From NCBI GenBank assembly GCA_903231505.1, contig CAFBRK010000291.1, forward strand, positions 1 to 50,476: a DNA stretch of 50,476 bases. The letters are read 5' to 3'. Shown here in pieces: positions 17,271 to 25,410 of the stretch. Below the pieces are notes generated by a model that ran no database searches, was not told where the DNA came from, and worked only from the letters and a program-made list of their open reading frames with translations. How positions within the stretch are numbered: position 1 is the stretch's first letter; every line of letters starts with the position of its first letter. The stretch comes from Olavius algarvensis associated proteobacterium Delta 3 (GTDB taxonomy: Bacteria > Desulfobacterota > Desulfobacteria > Desulfobacterales > CAFBRK01). The translations under genes were made by a program, and so were the position numbers.

Positions 17271-18173
17271 ATGGAAAGAGCGCTGATCCTATCAGGAGGG
17301 GGTTCCCGGGGTGCATTTCAAGCGGGGGTCTGGAAGTATCTCCAGGAAATAGAGTGGATCCCTGACCTGATCAGCGGCACCTCCATCGGTGCCGTCAATG
17401 CAGCGGCCATTGTATCGGGAATGCCCGCTGAGCGATTGATCCATTTATGGACGACCCATGCCCGCGACGAGATATATCGGTTCCAACTGCTGAAATTTAT
17501 AGCCGCCATCCTCTTTAAACGGCCATTGCGCCCTATGCTCGATACGAATCGGATGCGGGGGGTGTTAACGAGAAAAATCGATTTGGCGGCCCTGCGCCAT
17601 AGCCGCACCGAAATTATCATCACCACCGTCAACATGTTGACCGGGCGGCTGCACCTCTACAACAACCGAGAAATCAGTATCGATCACCTGGTGGCCTCCA
17701 GTGCCATGCCCATCATTTTCCCCTGGCAATGTATCAATGGAGAACCATACTGGGACGGCGGGGTAATGGCCAATACACCCCTGTTTACCGCCCTTAAAAG
17801 GGGTGTGAAAGAGGTTATCGTGGTGTTGCTCTCACCTGTAGGGCATGCGGCGTTACCGTTTCCGGGGACATTGCTCGACGGTCTGGAGCTTGTTTTCGAG
17901 CATTTCTTGAGCGGCTCCTATCAAACGACCCTATCTGCCATCAACCCAAACCATGGGGGGAATGGGCAAAACGTTACGGTTTTAGAGGCCGGGGGAGATC
18001 ACGGTGTGTCGGAGGTGAGAGGGCCGCGGATTAGGGTGGTGGCCCCGTCCCGGATGCTGGGGTTCCGCTCACTGCTCAACTTTTCAACCCGGCAGGCGCG
18101 CCAATTGGTGGATGAGGGCTATCGCAATGCCCGGGAGCAGCTTCAATCCCTGGTTAACCAGGACATTGCATGA
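17271..18173 (+). CDS. Patatin-like phospholipase/lipase
   Basis: 301 codons from ATG 17271; an in-frame upstream ATG at 17226 lies inside the preceding gene and is less likely. The start ERALILSGGGSRGAFQAG carries the glycine-rich oxyanion motif. GTSIG has the nucleophile Ser38, and WDGG holds the catalytic Asp162. This is the RssA-type patatin fold with a Ser-Asp dyad, which hydrolyses acyl esters of phospholipids or neutral lipids. As third gene behind phaR, a role in mobilising stored lipid is plausible. It has no signal peptide and so is cytoplasmic. Translation is probably coupled to the preceding gene across a 4-base gap. Confidence 0.88.
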   Translation: MERALILSGGGSRGAFQAGVWKYLQEIEWIPDLISGTSIGAVNAAAIVSGMPAERLIHLWTTHARDEIYRFQLLKFIAAILFKRPLRPMLDTNRMRGVLTRKIDLAALRHSRTEIIITTVNMLTGRLHLYNNREISIDHLVASSAMPIIFPWQCINGEPYWDGGVMANTPLFTALKRGVKEVIVVLLSPVGHAALPFPGTLLDGLELVFEHFLSGSYQTTLSAINPNHGGNGQNVTVLEAGGDHGVSEVRGPRIRVVAPSRMLGFRSLLNFSTRQARQLVDEGYRNAREQLQSLVNQDIA

Positions 18174-18302
18174 AATCTTTTCAGTAAATATCTAAAAAGA
18201 TACAAATCAGCGCTTTAACATGATTGCTGCTGCATGGGGCCGCGATGCAATGTGTCACGTTAAAAAACGGATCAACGACCTGAAAAGATTTCACCCTGCG
18301 GG

Positions 18303-18400
18303 CCAAACGGAGACCTCCATGGGCGGTGTTATTCGAGACTCGCGGTAGTCGGACTACAGCTTCATCTCGAAGTGCCTTGCCCATGAAGGTCTCCATTTGG
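18303..18400 (-). repeat. 98-nt long hairpin between convergent operons
   Basis: Arms of 22 bases at 18303-18324 and 18379-18400 are complementary at 20 positions. Nested inside are TTCGAGA/TCTCGAA and GTAGTC/GACTAC. The two outer mismatches are C:A if read from the plus strand but U:G wobbles in a minus-strand RNA, so the fold is continuous only as a minus-strand transcript. It lies ~84 bases past the stop of the Fe-ADH-SCP2 fusion, so it is a candidate 3' UTR structure, attenuator or small RNA. No U-tract follows it. The rest of the 18174-18483 gap has no convincing gene. Confidence 0.7.
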
Positions 18401-18483
18401 TGCAATATCCAGGTTAACCCCATGGGGATAGTAAAAAGTAGCGATCGCCATATGTGCGTATACCCCCCGACCAACCCCTCAGA

Positions 18484-20325
18484 TCACCTAAGCACCAGAT
18501 TCCCAAGCCCTTTCTCGGTCAAGAATTTCGGATAGAGATCATAGCTCGGTTTTAAAATTGGCAATAGTTTTATGGTCCTGGGGACATTGCCCTTGGCCGC
18601 CACCTGGCGACGGGTGAGGGCTGTCACCAAGTTGGCTTTGCCGTGCCAAAAGCGGTGGGCGAAGTCGGCATTCATGGTCAAGGTGACCTCCGGGGATCCG
18701 TCATACTCGCCTTTTAAAATCTTGATATCGTCACCAGCGGCATCGATGGTGATGATCCCGGTCGGGTTTTTATATCTAAATTGAACGCAGAGGTCACTCT
18801 GAGCCAACTTGGGACCAATCTCGGGATGGGCCTTTAACAACTCGTAAAAATTGATCAAAATATCATAGAGCATTTCCGAATCTTTAAAAACCTCGGTGAT
18901 CTGTTTGTCCTCACGCCGGCTGGTCCGGGGGCGCAATTCATCCCTCGATACCGGCAGGGGCTTTGCTTTTGTGTGGTAAGCCTTCCGGATGATGGCAATT
19001 ACTGCATCGCGCTCCGGTTCAACCGGGTTGTACAGCATGGATCCATCTTCCATGGCCGTGGTGGCGACCTGTTCGATCTTTTCAAGGCCATCAGAGACCC
19101 CGGCATCTTTTAAATTTAGGGGGATGCCGGTCAGGTGGGCCAGTTGCCGGTTGAGAGTGTGCACTTTTTCCACCGCGGCCACGGCGGCCTGTTTACGTAC
19201 CCAGGCATCGATAAATCCGAAGGAGCCGATGGCACTGGCCAGCATCCCCCGGGCACGGTGGGAACCGGTATTGATATACTCCTTTAGCGAATCGACGCCG
19301 GAGAGGTTGGCGAGTTTGGTGGGTAAATCAAGACGGTTGGAGTGCAATAGGCTGCGGCCGTGATGGATGACCTGGGGATATGAGATCCCCATGGCAAAGG
19401 CGATATCCGCATAGCGGTCGACCTTGGCCTCCAGATTATAGGCCATTACCTCAGGTAAAATCAGGGCATTGGCCAGCCCGTGGGGGATATGGTAGACCCC
19501 GCCCAACGCATGGGCTATGCCGTGGGTCATGCCCACCATGGAGTGGGAAAATGCCACTCCGGCTAAAAAACTGCCCGCCAGCATGGCGCCCCGGGCCTCC
19601 AGATCGTCCGGTTTGGCACAGGCCTGGAGAATATTGCCCGAAATCAAGGCTACCGCATGCAGGGCCAGGGCATCCGAAGCCGGCGACCACTCCTTGTCCA
19701 CATAGGCTTCAATGGCATGGGTCAGAGCGTCCATGCCGGTGGCGGCCGTCAGTTTGCCCGGCAGGGATGTGGTCAACGCCGGGTCCAGAATAGCCAATTG
19801 GGGTAAAAATTGCTCTTCGGCAAAAGGCAGCTTCACGTCGTTTTCAGGATCGGCGATCACCGCCACCTTGGTGACTTCGGACCCGGTGCCGGCGGTGGTG
19901 GGAATTAAGATGGAGGGCAGTAACCGGTCATCGCTGGAAAGCAGGTAGGCTCCCATGTGATCCTTGAGCGCACCGCCTTTTACCATCAGCAGGTTCGCCA
20001 CCTTGGCAGTATCGATGACACTCCCACCACCTACCCCGATCACCATGTCGCAGCCTTTTTGTTTGGCCATGGCGGCACAGTTTTCCACGGTATCGATGGT
20101 GGAGTTGGGCGGCACTTGATCAAAGGTGCCGGCAATCTTGATGGGCGTCTTTTTAAAACCGGCTTTGACTTTATCCACCAGCCCGGTCTCAACCAGGATC
20201 TCATCGGTGACCAGGATCGCTTTGCGTTTGCCAAACGGTTTAACCGTATCGCTGATATTACCGATAATGCCGATACCATATATCAGTTTGGTGGGAAGCG
20301 AGAATTCGAAATACTCTGGTAACAT
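18484..20325 (-). CDS. Fe-ADH fused to SCP2 lipid-binding domain
   Basis: 613 residues from the ATG at 20325, which is preferred because AAGGAA lies six bases upstream and the paralogue also begins at MLPE-(F/Y); an ATG eight codons upstream is less likely. Residues ~1-465 are an iron-type alcohol dehydrogenase: GGGSVIDTAKVA, GMDALTHAIEAY, and the histidines of THGIAHALGG and IPHG. A ~70-residue insertion follows AFAMGISYPQ. Residues ~485-613 are an SCP2 domain ending ALTRRQVAAKGNVPRTIKLLP. The same two activities are encoded as adjacent separate genes at 8251-9861. Likely reduces long-chain aldehydes held by its own lipid-binding domain (inference). It follows the wax-ester synthase gene by 36 bases on the same strand. 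Confidence 0.88.
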   Translation of the reverse strand: MLPEYFEFSLPTKLIYGIGIIGNISDTVKPFGKRKAILVTDEILVETGLVDKVKAGFKKTPIKIAGTFDQVPPNSTIDTVENCAAMAKQKGCDMVIGVGGGSVIDTAKVANLLMVKGGALKDHMGAYLLSSDDRLLPSILIPTTAGTGSEVTKVAVIADPENDVKLPFAEEQFLPQLAILDPALTTSLPGKLTAATGMDALTHAIEAYVDKEWSPASDALALHAVALISGNILQACAKPDDLEARGAMLAGSFLAGVAFSHSMVGMTHGIAHALGGVYHIPHGLANALILPEVMAYNLEAKVDRYADIAFAMGISYPQVIHHGRSLLHSNRLDLPTKLANLSGVDSLKEYINTGSHRARGMLASAIGSFGFIDAWVRKQAAVAAVEKVHTLNRQLAHLTGIPLNLKDAGVSDGLEKIEQVATTAMEDGSMLYNPVEPERDAVIAIIRKAYHTKAKPLPVSRDELRPRTSRREDKQITEVFKDSEMLYDILINFYELLKAHPEIGPKLAQSDLCVQFRYKNPTGIITIDAAGDDIKILKGEYDGSPEVTLTMNADFAHRFWHGKANLVTALTRRQVAAKGNVPRTIKLLPILKPSYDLYPKFLTEKGLGNLVLR

Positions 20326-20361
20326 GCCGGTTCCTTTCTCAATAGGCAATTTTAAGAAATT

Positions 20362-22032
20362 CTATAAGTCCGTTAACTCCTGCATTATCTGAGCCACATC
20401 TTTTAGTTGGCTCTCCTCGGCTGCCTTTTGCTGATGCATGGCGCAGTACTCCGAACCGGATACCGGCTTATTTTTACAGGGATTGCCTTTGCGGGTCACA
20501 GCCCGGCACTGGGTCGGCCGGTTCTTTTTCCGGTTAACTTCCGATTTTTTGGCACGGTTGCCTGCCCGGGCTTCCTCATAACGGTCATGCAACACCAGGG
20601 GCTCATCATAGATTTTTCCAGACTGGACCAATTCTAAAAGAGTGTTGAATTCTTCTTCAAACCCATCCAGTAAAACCTCAGGATCCGGCATCAATCCCTC
20701 ATCGGAAGCCACTCCCACGGTGACCTTGCCATCATAACTGAAAATGCTGATTCCCAAACCAATCTGGCCGGAACGCGGCACCCAAAACATAAAATTTTCA
20801 ATTTTTTGACCGGCAAAATAGAGGGGCTGTCGGGGACCCGGAACATTGGTCAGCACCCCCGAGGCCTTGTTGCCAAACAACGCAGCGGCCCTTTTGGCGA
20901 GTACCGGAGGCAGGTAGCCCATGGCACTGAGCAGGGCAAAATTGATATATGGATCCGGCGAGCTTTTGAGTTGATCCATTCGTCTTTTAACTTCTTTCAA
21001 CCGCAGAATGGGATCAGCCAAATGCACCGGCAGGGGCAGGAAAACCAGGCTGAACTTGTTGCCCAATTCGAACTCGGTGCCCGGCTTACGGATATTTATC
21101 GGCACGGTGACCCGCAGATTGAGCTTATTGACCCGCGTATTCCTGGTTTTTAAATAGCGGCGCATGGCACCGGTGACGGTGGCGATGAGAACATCATTGA
21201 GGGTGGCGGTACTGATAGCCCGGCCGACCCTTTTGATTTTGTCCAAGCCCATGGGCTCCGTCCAGGCCACTTTTTTGCGCACGCCCAATTTGCCTTTAAA
21301 TGCAGTATTGGGATCAGAGCTCATCAGCATGTATTTAGAGAATACGGAAGCAAAATCCGTGGGAATAAAACTGGCAGCTTTGGCCAGTTCCTTTAAGTGG
21401 TTCGGATCGGAGAGGGCTTTTTCGAGCTCTTTGACCATCTGCTTGCCAATGCCTGGTGTCTTCGCAAGGGTTTTCTTGACATTGTCGACCATGGCGTTGA
21501 TGGGCAGCAGGGATCCCAAGGAGAATTGTTTTGGTTTTTTGGGTGGTTTACTTTTTGGCCAGGGGGCATCCGGATCCATATCAGCCATGGAAAGCAATAC
21601 ATGGATCCCGGCAATACCATCGGTGATGCAGTGGTGGATCCTAAAAAAGAGCGCGCAACCCTTGCCGTAATTTTCGATGAGATGGACTTGCCACAAGGGT
21701 TTGTTGGGATCCAAAGGGGTTACTGTTAAATCGGCAATCATCTCCTGGAGGGAGCTTTTATCACCTTGTGCCGGCAGGGCCACTCGCTGTAGATGGGATC
21801 GAAGGTCAAAGTGTTTATCGGTTTCCCCGCTGGAAACGCCGAGACCTGATAGGGGCCGTACGATCCGTTTCCGGAAGCGTGGAAAAGAGGCCAACCGGCT
21901 CTCGATGGTGACATACAATCGTTTAAAATCTATAAGTTTTTCAAACTCCATGAATCCGGTGATGACCATCAGGTTGGTCGGCTGATCCATACAAAGCCAG
22001 AAATTATCGGCGTTGGTCATGCGCTTGGCCAT
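20362..22032 (-). CDS. Wax ester synthase / diacylglycerol acyltransferase (WS/DGAT)
   Basis: This 556-residue bifunctional acyltransferase has the catalytic HHCITDG at residues 133-139 and the downstream NVPGPRQPLYFAG block typical of the family. It condenses acyl-CoA with a fatty alcohol or diacylglycerol, usually at the membrane or lipid-body surface. Beyond the family's normal end (~480) it carries a basic linker and a Cys-rich tail (C509-x9-C519-x10-C530-x2-H533, in a TRKGNPCKNK...YCAMH context) that looks like a small zinc ribbon. I do not know this tail from other WS/DGATs. Start ATG with GGGGAGGAGAAG upstream. It precedes the Fe-ADH-SCP2 gene by 36 bases in one operon. Confidence 0.92.
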   Translation of the reverse strand: MAKRMTNADNFWLCMDQPTNLMVITGFMEFEKLIDFKRLYVTIESRLASFPRFRKRIVRPLSGLGVSSGETDKHFDLRSHLQRVALPAQGDKSSLQEMIADLTVTPLDPNKPLWQVHLIENYGKGCALFFRIHHCITDGIAGIHVLLSMADMDPDAPWPKSKPPKKPKQFSLGSLLPINAMVDNVKKTLAKTPGIGKQMVKELEKALSDPNHLKELAKAASFIPTDFASVFSKYMLMSSDPNTAFKGKLGVRKKVAWTEPMGLDKIKRVGRAISTATLNDVLIATVTGAMRRYLKTRNTRVNKLNLRVTVPINIRKPGTEFELGNKFSLVFLPLPVHLADPILRLKEVKRRMDQLKSSPDPYINFALLSAMGYLPPVLAKRAAALFGNKASGVLTNVPGPRQPLYFAGQKIENFMFWVPRSGQIGLGISIFSYDGKVTVGVASDEGLMPDPEVLLDGFEEEFNTLLELVQSGKIYDEPLVLHDRYEEARAGNRAKKSEVNRKKNRPTQCRAVTRKGNPCKNKPVSGSEYCAMHQQKAAEESQLKDVAQIMQELTDL

Positions 22033-22315
22033 TACTCTTCTCCTCCCCTCGGAAATATTATCTCATGTTGAAGATATGCGATACTGTGAAATATGCAACC
22101 CAATTGAGACCGGCTGGGGCAGGCTGCAAATCAAGGGATAGCTGTTGCGCTTTGCTGGAGAACGCACTGGAAACAATTAAATGAGGGAATGCCCACAGTT
22201 GGTTGAGGATCGGGCAAAAATGGCCGGCATTGATGATGACCGATGTCTACCCCTATTTTACCGGGTTCTGAATGAAAGCCGTAAAATGAACGTGAGGAGA
22301 TCACATCCGGGGATA

Positions 22316-22351
22316 AACCAATGCCGGGCCAGATGGCCCGGCTGATTGGTT
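22316..22351. repeat. GC-rich hairpin downstream of the phasin gene
   Basis: AACCAAT-GCCGGGCC (22316-22330) pairs with GGCCCGGC-TG-ATTGGTT (22335-22351) around an AGAT loop, with one 2-base bulge. It lies ~65 bases past the phasin stop on the minus strand and may end that transcript, but no T-tract follows on either strand. The rest of 22033-22416 shows no gene. Confidence 0.6.
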
Positions 22352-22416
22352 GATACCCCGCAGTCGATTCAAAGCAACCTTACTCGTTTTTAAAGATATC
22401 TCAGTAACAGATAGCT

Positions 22417-23088
22417 TTAGGCGGCCTGTGCCTTGCTCAGGGTTTCCACCTTGGTGTTAAGCTTTTTCAAGCGGCGCACAATACTATCGACCTCTTTTTG
22501 GCTGGGCAGGTTGAGCAGGGAGGGGATTTCCTGAATCTGGCCGCTGATCGCTTTTTGCACTTTTTGCTTTCCGGGCACTTTGTCAAACGCCTTTTTACCG
22601 CCGTCTACCAACGCTTCCATTATCAGCCGCGTATCCTGGCTTACGCCATGGACTATCGATTTGTAGTCATCCACAACCCCGGCCATTTTATCTCGGGTGT
22701 TGTTTTGCAGATCTTCAACCAGTTCCTTGCCGTCATCTATCAGTCCGCTGATTGTTTTGCGGGGATTTTTGCCAGTCTTGGCAATGAATGACCTGCTCTC
22801 TTTGACGACCCCGTTGACCTTGGCACGGGTCTCCCTATTGAGATCCGAGATGTATTCATTGCCGTCTTCGAAGAGGTCAGCCACAGTTTTTAGGGGTTGC
22901 TTTTTTAGATTACAGGCCAAGGTTTTGCCGCTTTTCATAGGCTCCTCGATCAATTTTTGATTGTATTCCCCCAACAGGTTGAGTATGTTCTTCTTGGTTT
23001 TCTGAGCAGTTTTAACCACATAGAGACGACTGTCGTTCTTAGAGGTCGCTTTTTTCTTGGGTTTGCGGTTGGTTTTCGCCGTTGCCAT
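22417..23088 (-). CDS. Phasin-like granule/lipid-body coat protein
   Basis: About 223 residues from ATG 23088, chosen because AAGGGAGA lies seven bases upstream; the frame is open for 24 more codons without a ribosome-binding site. The N-terminal ~30 residues are very basic (ATAKTNRKPKKKATSK). The body is an amphipathic helical repeat in which segments such as GKNPRKTISGLIDDGKELVEDL and KQPLKTVADLFEDGNEYISDL recur about every 40 residues. The C-terminus is a Leu-heptad coil (VDSIVRRLKKLNTKVETL). This matches phasins that coat PHA granules. Beside a WS/DGAT and without a PHA synthase in view, it may coat wax-ester/TAG bodies (inference). It is preceded by two operator-like palindromes. Confidence 0.72.
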   Translation of the reverse strand: MATAKTNRKPKKKATSKNDSRLYVVKTAQKTKKNILNLLGEYNQKLIEEPMKSGKTLACNLKKQPLKTVADLFEDGNEYISDLNRETRAKVNGVVKESRSFIAKTGKNPRKTISGLIDDGKELVEDLQNNTRDKMAGVVDDYKSIVHGVSQDTRLIMEALVDGGKKAFDKVPGKQKVQKAISGQIQEIPSLLNLPSQKEVDSIVRRLKKLNTKVETLSKAQAA

Positions 23089-23150
23089 GTTGAAATCTCC
23101 CTTTTTTAAATTTATTGGATTGTTGAACGTACAATGCCGTCCGCCGATTA

Positions 23151-23169
23151 TATAACGCAACGCGTTATA
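23151..23169. promoter_or_regulatory. Palindromic operator at the phasin transcription start
   Basis: TATAACGC (23151-23158), AAC, then GCGTTATA (23162-23169) form a perfect 8-bp inverted repeat with a 3-base centre. From the upstream promoter, the predicted start of transcription (~23168) falls inside it, so a bound regulator would block initiation. PhaR encoded at 15913 is the obvious candidate (inference). Confidence 0.6.
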
Positions 23170-23174
23170 AAGAC

Positions 23175-23204
23175 AATATGACGCAGTGCGTTATAATTGT
23201 CAAG
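23175..23204 (-). promoter_or_regulatory. Phasin promoter with shared 26-bp element
   Basis: On the minus strand, a perfect -35 TTGACA (23203-23198), 17 bases, then CATATT (23180-23175) as -10. The spacer contains the perfect palindrome ACGCA-G-TGCGT (23181-23191). Bases 23179-23204 match the element in front of the AAR/AOR operon (15821-15846) at 23 of 26 positions, including GCGTTA and AATTGTCAAG. Confidence 0.65.
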
Positions 23205-23603
23205 TAAATATTTAAAAAAAAATCACCACACGCCCGGCATATGACCGGTATTGGATTTATCACGGAATGGATGGGGATGCCTGCCCCCGGAAGCCGTGCA
23301 TAAGACTACGTGAACATCCGGTTGATAGGGCCTCGGAAATAAATCATTACGACGGATTACGGCAGACCTTGGGTCGTCAACCGTTTTTAATACACGGTAC
23401 CAAATAAGCGCTCGATTTGTTTACAAATTTGAAAACATGCGGTTTTTCGGGATGACCCTCGGTGTGTTTCGTCATTTTGTGCTCTCTGATTTTAGATTGT
23501 TATGTTGAAAAGACCGGGGCACCGCCATGTCGCTGCCCTGGTAAAGGACCGGCACAGGACCTGGGTGCCCCGATATTAGACGATTCGTTTTTATCATCCC
23601 TTT
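23205..23603. other. Intergenic, one inverted repeat
   Basis: About 400 bases without a convincing gene. CGGGGCACC (23515-23523) and GGTGCCCCG (23564-23572) form an inverted repeat with a 40-base loop, 32 bases past the acyl-CoA synthetase stop. It could contribute to transcript ending, but there is no T-tract. Confidence 0.45.
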
Positions 23604-25391
23604 TTATGAATAGAGCGCCTCAATCTTCTTTTTATACTGAACCAGGACGATTCTCCGTTTCAGTTTCATGGTCTGGGTGAGGGTGCCGTTTTCCAACGTG
23701 AAGCTTTCGCTCAGATAAATGTATTTTTTCGGTATTTCATATCCTCCGAATTTACCTTTGAGTAACTTGGTGATCTCATCCGAAATCAACTTTTTAATCT
23801 CATCTCTTTTAACAAGCGCTTTCGGGTCAGTGGGCAGATCATTCTCTGCCGCATATTTTTCAAGCACGATAAAATCGGGCACCACCAGGCAGGCATTAAA
23901 CGCCCGTCCCTCACCGTATATCATGGTATTTTCAACCAGCGGATGTAATTTTATCTCTTCCTCGATAGCAGCGGGAAAAACATATTTTCCGTTTTCAAGC
24001 TTATATTGTTCCTTGATTCTGCCGGTGATAAAGAGGTATCCGTCTTTATCCAAGCGTCCTCGGTCACCTGTTCTGAAACCACCGTCCTCGGTCATAACTT
24101 CTTTTGTGGCTTCAGGTTTGTTATGATATCCCTGCATCACATTGGGGCCGTATATGATAATCTCTCCGTCGTCATCCTCAGCGGGAGACAGGTTATCGAT
24201 GTCCACCCTGACATGTTCTATGGCTCTGCCCACACTCCCCGGTTTATGGGCCAAGGGGCCGTTCATGGTAGCCGCCGGGGAGGTTTCAGTCAGTCCATAA
24301 CAGTCATACACCGGGATTCCCAAGTCGGAGAAAAAATGGCCGATTTCAATATTCATGGTGGCACTTCCAGTCAGGGCGGCCTTTAAACGGCCCCCGAACC
24401 TGTCCCGAATCTTGTTGAAAACAACAGCGTCCGCAATCTTGAATTTAATATTGGCAAGAAAATCAGACTGACCTTTTTCCGATAGTTCGCGCCTTTTCTT
24501 GGCCGCCTCGATTCCCATGACAAACATTTTTTTAGCCAGCCCCCCTTTTTCGTCTATCTTTGCCCACAGACCGGCATAAATCTTGTTAAACACCCTTGGC
24601 ACGGCAATCAGGAAGGTAGGTTGAACCTTTGCCATATCATCCCCCAGCGTTGTAATATCTCCCATAAATCCCACTGAACCGCCGATATGGGAGTAAAGAT
24701 AAAGTTCGCCGGTTTGGCCGAAAGAGTGGGCCCAGGGAAGAATGGAGAAACCCCGGTCACTGTCATTTAATTCTGAAAAAACCTTGTATCCGGCAAGGAC
24801 ATTGCTGGTAAAATTGCCATGTGATAGAAGCACTCCCTTGGGGTTTCCGGTGGTGCCTGAGGTATAAATCAATACGGCAATATCTTCGGGCTTGGGGCGG
24901 ATGGAAGGGACTGGGCTGGCAGCACCAACGTTTTCCAGTCCGGACATGGTGTTTTCGCCTTCACCTTCTATCAGATAGATCTTTTCAAGGCCCGGCAATT
25001 CATCCTGCATTGCCGCCAATTGGTCATATATTTCCTGGGTGGCAACCAGCAGCAGCTTGATATCGCCGTCATTGATGATATGTTTCCACACCTTGACAAG
25101 TTCTTTTTCGTACATGGGGATGTAACGGCCACCGAGGCCGAATGTGGCATAGGCGGCAATAGCCCATTCCGTGCGGTTGCTTGCAATTATGCCTACTGCA
25201 TCGCCCTTTTCGATACCTGCCTGGCGCAGACCGCCGCGAAGGTTGTCAATTCGGGTTCCGACTTCTCGGTATGTAACCCAATCATACTCCCCCTCTTCGT
25301 TTTTGGTGCCGAACATGGCGTTGTCCGGATATTTCTCAATGCTGTTTTCTATCAATTCAACCAAATTGTCCGGTTTTTCGAAGATATGCAT
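23604..25391 (-). CDS. Long-chain acyl-CoA synthetase (AMP-forming)
   Basis: 595 residues with the adenylate-forming signatures in order: YTSGTTGNPKGVLLSH (P-loop, ~178-193), YGLTETSPAATMNGP, and FRTGDRGRLDKDGYLFITGR (hinge), followed by the YKLENGKYVFPAAIEEEI region. This set is typical of long-chain (FACL/FAA-like) enzymes that convert a fatty acid, ATP and CoA to acyl-CoA, AMP and PPi at the membrane face. It starts with ATG behind GGAGGAAATC, 19 bases after the acyl-CoA dehydrogenase stop, so the two are co-transcribed. It could supply acyl-CoA to the neighbouring WS/DGAT as well as to beta-oxidation. Confidence 0.93.
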   Translation of the reverse strand: MHIFEKPDNLVELIENSIEKYPDNAMFGTKNEEGEYDWVTYREVGTRIDNLRGGLRQAGIEKGDAVGIIASNRTEWAIAAYATFGLGGRYIPMYEKELVKVWKHIINDGDIKLLLVATQEIYDQLAAMQDELPGLEKIYLIEGEGENTMSGLENVGAASPVPSIRPKPEDIAVLIYTSGTTGNPKGVLLSHGNFTSNVLAGYKVFSELNDSDRGFSILPWAHSFGQTGELYLYSHIGGSVGFMGDITTLGDDMAKVQPTFLIAVPRVFNKIYAGLWAKIDEKGGLAKKMFVMGIEAAKKRRELSEKGQSDFLANIKFKIADAVVFNKIRDRFGGRLKAALTGSATMNIEIGHFFSDLGIPVYDCYGLTETSPAATMNGPLAHKPGSVGRAIEHVRVDIDNLSPAEDDDGEIIIYGPNVMQGYHNKPEATKEVMTEDGGFRTGDRGRLDKDGYLFITGRIKEQYKLENGKYVFPAAIEEEIKLHPLVENTMIYGEGRAFNACLVVPDFIVLEKYAAENDLPTDPKALVKRDEIKKLISDEITKLLKGKFGGYEIPKKYIYLSESFTLENGTLTQTMKLKRRIVLVQYKKKIEALYS

Positions 25392-25410
25392 GATTTCCTC
25401 CGCCAGTCGT

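Noticed and set aside
18181..18474. 97-codon minus-strand frame between patatin and Fe-ADH-SCP2
   Set aside because: Overlaps the 98-nt hairpin, has no motif and no ribosome-binding site.
23462..23680. 72-codon plus-strand frame
   Set aside because: Runs into the acyl-CoA synthetase on the other strand and has no protein-like features.
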